Shown piece by piece: positions 5,676-7,526 of a DNA stretch of 7,526 nucleotides. Location: assembly GCA_028693775.1 (NCBI GenBank), contig JAQUUS010000074.1, forward strand, positions 1 through 7,526, read 5' to 3'. The translations under genes and the position numbers were made by a program. Source of the stretch: Alphaproteobacteria bacterium. Its GTDB lineage: Bacteria > Pseudomonadota > Alphaproteobacteria > UBA9219. Position 1 is the first letter of the stretch. Each line of letters begins with the position of its first letter. The notes below the pieces were generated by a model. The model saw nothing but the letters and a program-made list of their open reading frames with translations, was not told the origin of the DNA and searched no databases.

Positions 5676-6494
5676 ATGAGCGCATTTGAAGCTCTATTGT
5701 TCACGTCGGCAATTAAGGAATTGACTCCCGAAGAGCTGGATGCAGCCTTTAAAGAAGGAATCCGGGTCCGCCTCGGGGACGAGCAAACGCTGGTCAGCCT
5801 AAAATATGCCGATGCGCAAGATTCGAGAGCCCTTGCGCGCCTTGTTCAGGAGCAGCGCCTCGCAAACGACACGACCGTCGTCGAAGGCTATATCGAAAGC
5901 GCGCGGGATCAACGCGACGAAAAGGGCCGGAACTTTTTTCAGGCATATTGGGACAATAAATTTGCGGCAGAGAACCCGAACGCCCGAACGATCAAAGCCG
6001 TCATCGACGGGAAGATTGTCGGCGTTTCCCGTTTCGAAGCCTACGACAAGCCGGAGAATGCGGATATCGTAACGGCCATCAAGGCGTCCAAAGACCCCGA
6101 AAACGCCAATCCTCCGTTCGACCTGCTCGAGGTCAACAAAACGCTGAATCTGGATGCATGGCAGACCTGCAAATGGGGCGAGGGGCATCAATTCTACATA
6201 GACGCCGAGCATCACGGAAAAGGCCTCGGCAACATTCTGTTCGATTGCGCGATCGTTTCCTTAGGGAAAATGGGCTGCGACAGGATGCTTCTCAATGCGC
6301 TCAGCGGCAACACGGACGCCTTGTCGTTTTATGAGCACAAGGGGGCCGTCTGGGGCGCGAAGATTGTGGAACACAATACAAGAAACGGTATCGTCTACAC
6401 GGTGCCGTGCGACCTGCTTGGTGTGGATTGCACGGAAAGCCGCCGGAGCCTGACGCCCCGTCCGCAGTCGATTTCGAATATATCGCTTGGCTAA
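5676..6494 (+). CDS. GNAT-family N-acyltransferase
   Basis: This 272-residue protein has a GNAT (GCN5-related) acyltransferase core in its C-terminal two thirds. IKAVIDGKIVGVSRFEAY (about 106-123) looks like the central beta strands. YIDAEHHGKGLGNILFDCAI (about 174-193) contains the acetyl-CoA pyrophosphate loop (HHGKGLG, equivalent to Q/RxxGxG/A) and the following helix. NALSGNTDALSFYEHKGAVW (about 207-226) matches the motif B helix that ends GNAT domains. Such enzymes move an acyl group, usually acetyl, from CoA to an amine. The first 100 residues are an unassigned N-terminal part, and the tail after 245 is probably disordered. The position 21 bp behind an amino-acid decarboxylase suggests that the acceptor is the amine made by that enzyme, but protein or antibiotic acceptors cannot be excluded. 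The stop codon is one base from the 3' end of a convergent tRNA gene. Confidence 0.82.
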   Translation: MSAFEALLFTSAIKELTPEELDAAFKEGIRVRLGDEQTLVSLKYADAQDSRALARLVQEQRLANDTTVVEGYIESARDQRDEKGRNFFQAYWDNKFAAENPNARTIKAVIDGKIVGVSRFEAYDKPENADIVTAIKASKDPENANPPFDLLEVNKTLNLDAWQTCKWGEGHQFYIDAEHHGKGLGNILFDCAIVSLGKMGCDRMLLNALSGNTDALSFYEHKGAVWGAKIVEHNTRNGIVYTVPCDLLGVDCTESRRSLTPRPQSISNISLG

Positions 6495-6495
6495 C

Positions 6496-6570
6496 TGGTT
6501 GGGGCGGGAGGGATCGAACCTCCGAATGGTGGAATCAAAATCCACTGCCTTACCGCTTGGCTACGCCCCA
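6496..6570 (-). tRNA. tRNA-Gln (anticodon UUG)
   Basis: Read on the - strand, the 75-nt sequence folds as a cloverleaf. The acceptor stem is TGGGGCG (6570-6564) with CGCCCCA (6506-6500); the D-arm contains AGCCAAGCGGTAAGGC; the anticodon stem GTGGA/TCCAC carries the loop TTTTGAT, giving anticodon UUG; and the T-arm is GGAGG-TTCGATC-CCTCC. The 3' CCA is encoded (TGG at 6496-6498 on the + strand), and the base before it, the discriminator, is A. Escherichia coli tRNA-Gln has G there. The body, including the U1-A72 pair, is typical of glutamine tRNAs. There is one base between its 3' end and the stop codon of the convergent GNAT gene, and no separate terminator is visible. Confidence 0.93.
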
Positions 6571-6589
6571 GCATCCATTCGGGATTAGG

Positions 6590-6618
6590 GGTATAGCGGC
6601 TGTTTTTTATTGCCGCAA
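6590..6618 (-). promoter_or_regulatory. Promoter of tRNA-Gln
   Basis: On the - strand, TTGCGG (6618-6613), a 17-bp spacer and TATACC (6595-6590) form a sigma70-like promoter. The expected start would lie about 13 bp before the mature 5' end of the tRNA. Confidence 0.55.
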
Positions 6619-6626
6619 TGAAATTA

Positions 6627-6645
6627 TTGGCTTTTTTAGAGCCAA
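6627..6645 (-). terminator. Weak candidate terminator after the winged-helix gene
   Basis: Read on the - strand, TTGGCT and AGCCAA form a 6-bp stem with a 7-nt loop about 40 bp after the stop codon of the winged-helix gene. Only TAATTT follows, so termination would be weak; some read-through into the tRNA is possible. Confidence 0.3.
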
Positions 6646-6685
6646 AACGGGCTTGTAAGGGCCAAAAGCCTCTGTTATCGGGGGG

Positions 6686-7027
6686 TTATCGAATGTACCA
6701 CTTGCCGTCAGTATTGGCGACCTGGCCCTTGACTTTAAGCCTGTGAAGCGCGGTACGAACGGTTTTTCCGGCGATGCCGCTTTTTTTAATGATTTCGGCG
6801 CCCTTGAGACCCATGTTGTTTCTGACGAATTCATAAACGGCGGCGGAATCCGTTCCCTGCTTGAAGGGATTTTGGCCAGAGAGGTCTTCCGAAGAGGGGA
6901 TCTCCGAAATGGTCAAGGGTTGACCGAGGGCTTTGAGTACTTTTTCGAGAGCGGCCTGATAGCCTTTTTTGTAGGCGGCGGCTTCCACTTCCTTGATGAA
7001 GGCGAGGTAATCTTCTGTGGATTTCAT
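6686..7027 (-). CDS. Small winged-helix DNA-binding protein, family not recognised
   Basis: This 113-residue protein has two parts. Residues 1-35 (EDYLAFIKEVEAAAYKKGYQ...) look like an amphipathic, possibly dimerising helix. After a polar linker (about 40-60), residues 61-113 look like a winged helix-turn-helix: AAVYEFVRNNMG as helix 1, GAEIIKKSGIAGKTVRTALHRLKVKG as the turn and recognition helix, and QVANTDGKWYIR as the wing strands. A role as a transcription regulator follows from that fold, but no ligand domain is present and I cannot name a family. The ATG at 7027 has AAGGA 7 nt upstream (7035-7039 on the + strand); the frame could extend 21 codons further but would then include the -10 region. 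It is divergent from the DedA-type gene. Its promoter shares sequence blocks with that of the lysA-like gene, so self-regulation and control of the decarboxylase are possible. Confidence 0.75.
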   Translation of the reverse strand: MKSTEDYLAFIKEVEAAAYKKGYQAALEKVLKALGQPLTISEIPSSEDLSGQNPFKQGTDSAAVYEFVRNNMGLKGAEIIKKSGIAGKTVRTALHRLKVKGQVANTDGKWYIR

Positions 7028-7034
7028 TGTATCA

Positions 7035-7039
7035 TCCTT
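7035..7039 (-). promoter_or_regulatory. Ribosome binding site that fixes the winged-helix gene start
   Basis: On the - strand AAGGA lies 7 nt before the ATG at 7027. The alternative upstream Met codons have no such site. Confidence 0.65.
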
Positions 7040-7061
7040 GGACTGGAACTGTGCTGTGTGC

Positions 7062-7090
7062 ATCATAGAGGGGTTTGGCGGATACAACAA
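7062..7090 (-). promoter_or_regulatory. Promoter of the winged-helix gene
   Basis: On the - strand, TTGTTG (7090-7085), 17 bp and TATGAT (7067-7062) give a plausible sigma70-like promoter with a leader of about 30 nt. The nine bases TTGTTGTAT and the eight bases CCCTCTAT are identical to those of the lysA-like promoter. Confidence 0.55.
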
Positions 7091-7142
7091 GAATGCATCT
7101 GGACGTATGGACGCGCGCGAGTCAAGAGCGAATGCGTAAAAG

Positions 7143-7171
7143 TTGAAGCGGAGGCGTTTTCCTCCTAGAGT
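7143..7171 (+). promoter_or_regulatory. Possible promoter of the DedA-type gene
   Basis: TTGAAG (7143-7148), 17 bp and TAGAGT (7166-7171) match the sigma70 pattern at 4 of 6 positions each. The spacer contains an inverted repeat, GGAGG (7150-7154) and CCTCC (7161-7165), which could be an operator or an accidental hairpin. Confidence 0.4.
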
Positions 7172-7222
7172 GCGGCGCGCTCCGCGAGGCGAAGAAGTAA
7201 TTTTTATGGAAACGGGAACGAG

Positions 7223-7526
7223 ATGATACGTCAGTCGTACGATTGGATATTGAGGCAGGCCGAGAAAACATATGCCGAATGGATTCTTTTCTCGATTGCG
7301 TTGGCGGAAGCGTCGTTTTTCCCGCTGCCGCCGGATATTCTGTTACTGCCGATGGTGGTTGCGCGGCGAGACAAAGCGTGGCGTCTTGCGGCGGTATGCA
7401 CGCTGGGATCGGTCATCGGCGGCCTGATCGGATACGGAATCGGCGTCTTTGCGATGGCGACTCTGGGGCAGTGGATTATCGACACCTACCATCTGCAAAG
7501 CGCCTTTGATGCCTTTCATGACGGCT
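7223..7526 (+). CDS. DedA/YqaA-family membrane protein, N-terminal part (3' end outside window)
   Basis: The frame is open from the ATG at 7223 to the window edge, giving 101 residues. A hydrophobic segment (about 18-46) contains LAEASFFPLPPDILLLPMVV, and a second (about 53-86) contains GSVIGGLIGYGIGV. The E(A/S)xFFPxPPDxLLxPM pattern with a following GxxxGxxxGYxxG stretch is typical of the YqaA branch of the DedA (VTT/SNARE-associated) family of inner-membrane proteins. Members of the wider family are linked to membrane lipid transport and envelope homeostasis; the role of YqaA-type proteins is poorly defined. A weak GGGA lies 5 nt upstream of the start. The full protein is expected to be about 190-200 residues, so about half is visible. 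It is divergent from the winged-helix gene. Confidence 0.8.
   Translation, partial: MIRQSYDWILRQAEKTYAEWILFSIALAEASFFPLPPDILLLPMVVARRDKAWRLAAVCTLGSVIGGLIGYGIGVFAMATLGQWIIDTYHLQSAFDAFHDG

Noticed and set aside
4158..6494. Classic siderophore biosynthesis operon
   Set aside because: No NIS synthetase, N-hydroxylase, receptor or Fur-box-like sequence was recognised near the decarboxylase and GNAT genes.
6496..6685. tRNA-borne attachment site for a genomic island
   Set aside because: No repeated copy of the tRNA end and no integrase or phage-like gene is present in the window.
6743..7168. A 141-codon open frame on the + strand opposite the winged-helix gene
   Set aside because: The - strand frame has a ribosome site, a promoter and a winged-helix pattern; the + frame has none, and its Phe/Gly-rich translation is a typical shadow.

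Overview
The window reads as chromosomal DNA of a moderately GC-rich proteobacterium, most likely an alphaproteobacterium. That placement rests on the look of the proteins (a 3-hydroxybutyrate dehydrogenase tail, an NAD kinase with the GSTxYxxSAHGP form, a YqaA/DedA-type membrane protein) and on GGAG ribosome sites about 6-9 nt before ATG. It is an inference, not a database result. I see no insertion sequence, integrase, CRISPR array or phage gene.

Layout. The left third is housekeeping metabolism on the + strand: the end of a short-chain dehydrogenase (bdhA-like) closed by a hairpin terminator, NAD kinase (nadK), and an O-acetylhomoserine sulfhydrylase-type PLP enzyme (metY-like). The metY-like gene ends 20 bp from the stop of a convergent gene. 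The middle holds two different fold-type III PLP decarboxylases (the diaminopimelate/ornithine/arginine decarboxylase group 2 superfamily) transcribed away from each other from an AT-rich 233-bp divergent region. The leftward one keeps the diaminopimelate decarboxylase substrate motifs and is LysA-like. The rightward one has lost two of them and carries a lysine-rich insertion, so its substrate is probably different. A GNAT N-acyltransferase gene follows 21 bp behind it and looks co-transcribed. The right end holds a tRNA-Gln(UUG) on the - strand, a small winged-helix protein of unrecognised family on the - strand, and the start of a divergent DedA/YqaA-family membrane protein cut by the window edge.

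How the parts may work together. The decarboxylase-GNAT pair next to a divergent LysA-like decarboxylase is the most interesting block. The simplest reading is an amino-acid decarboxylation step giving a diamine or other amine that the GNAT enzyme then acylates. Substrate and product cannot be read from the sequence. The promoter of the LysA-like gene and that of the small winged-helix gene share two blocks (TTGTTGTAT around the -35 and CCCTCTAT at the -10), which raises the possibility of common control, perhaps by the winged-helix protein itself. All functional links in this paragraph are inference.
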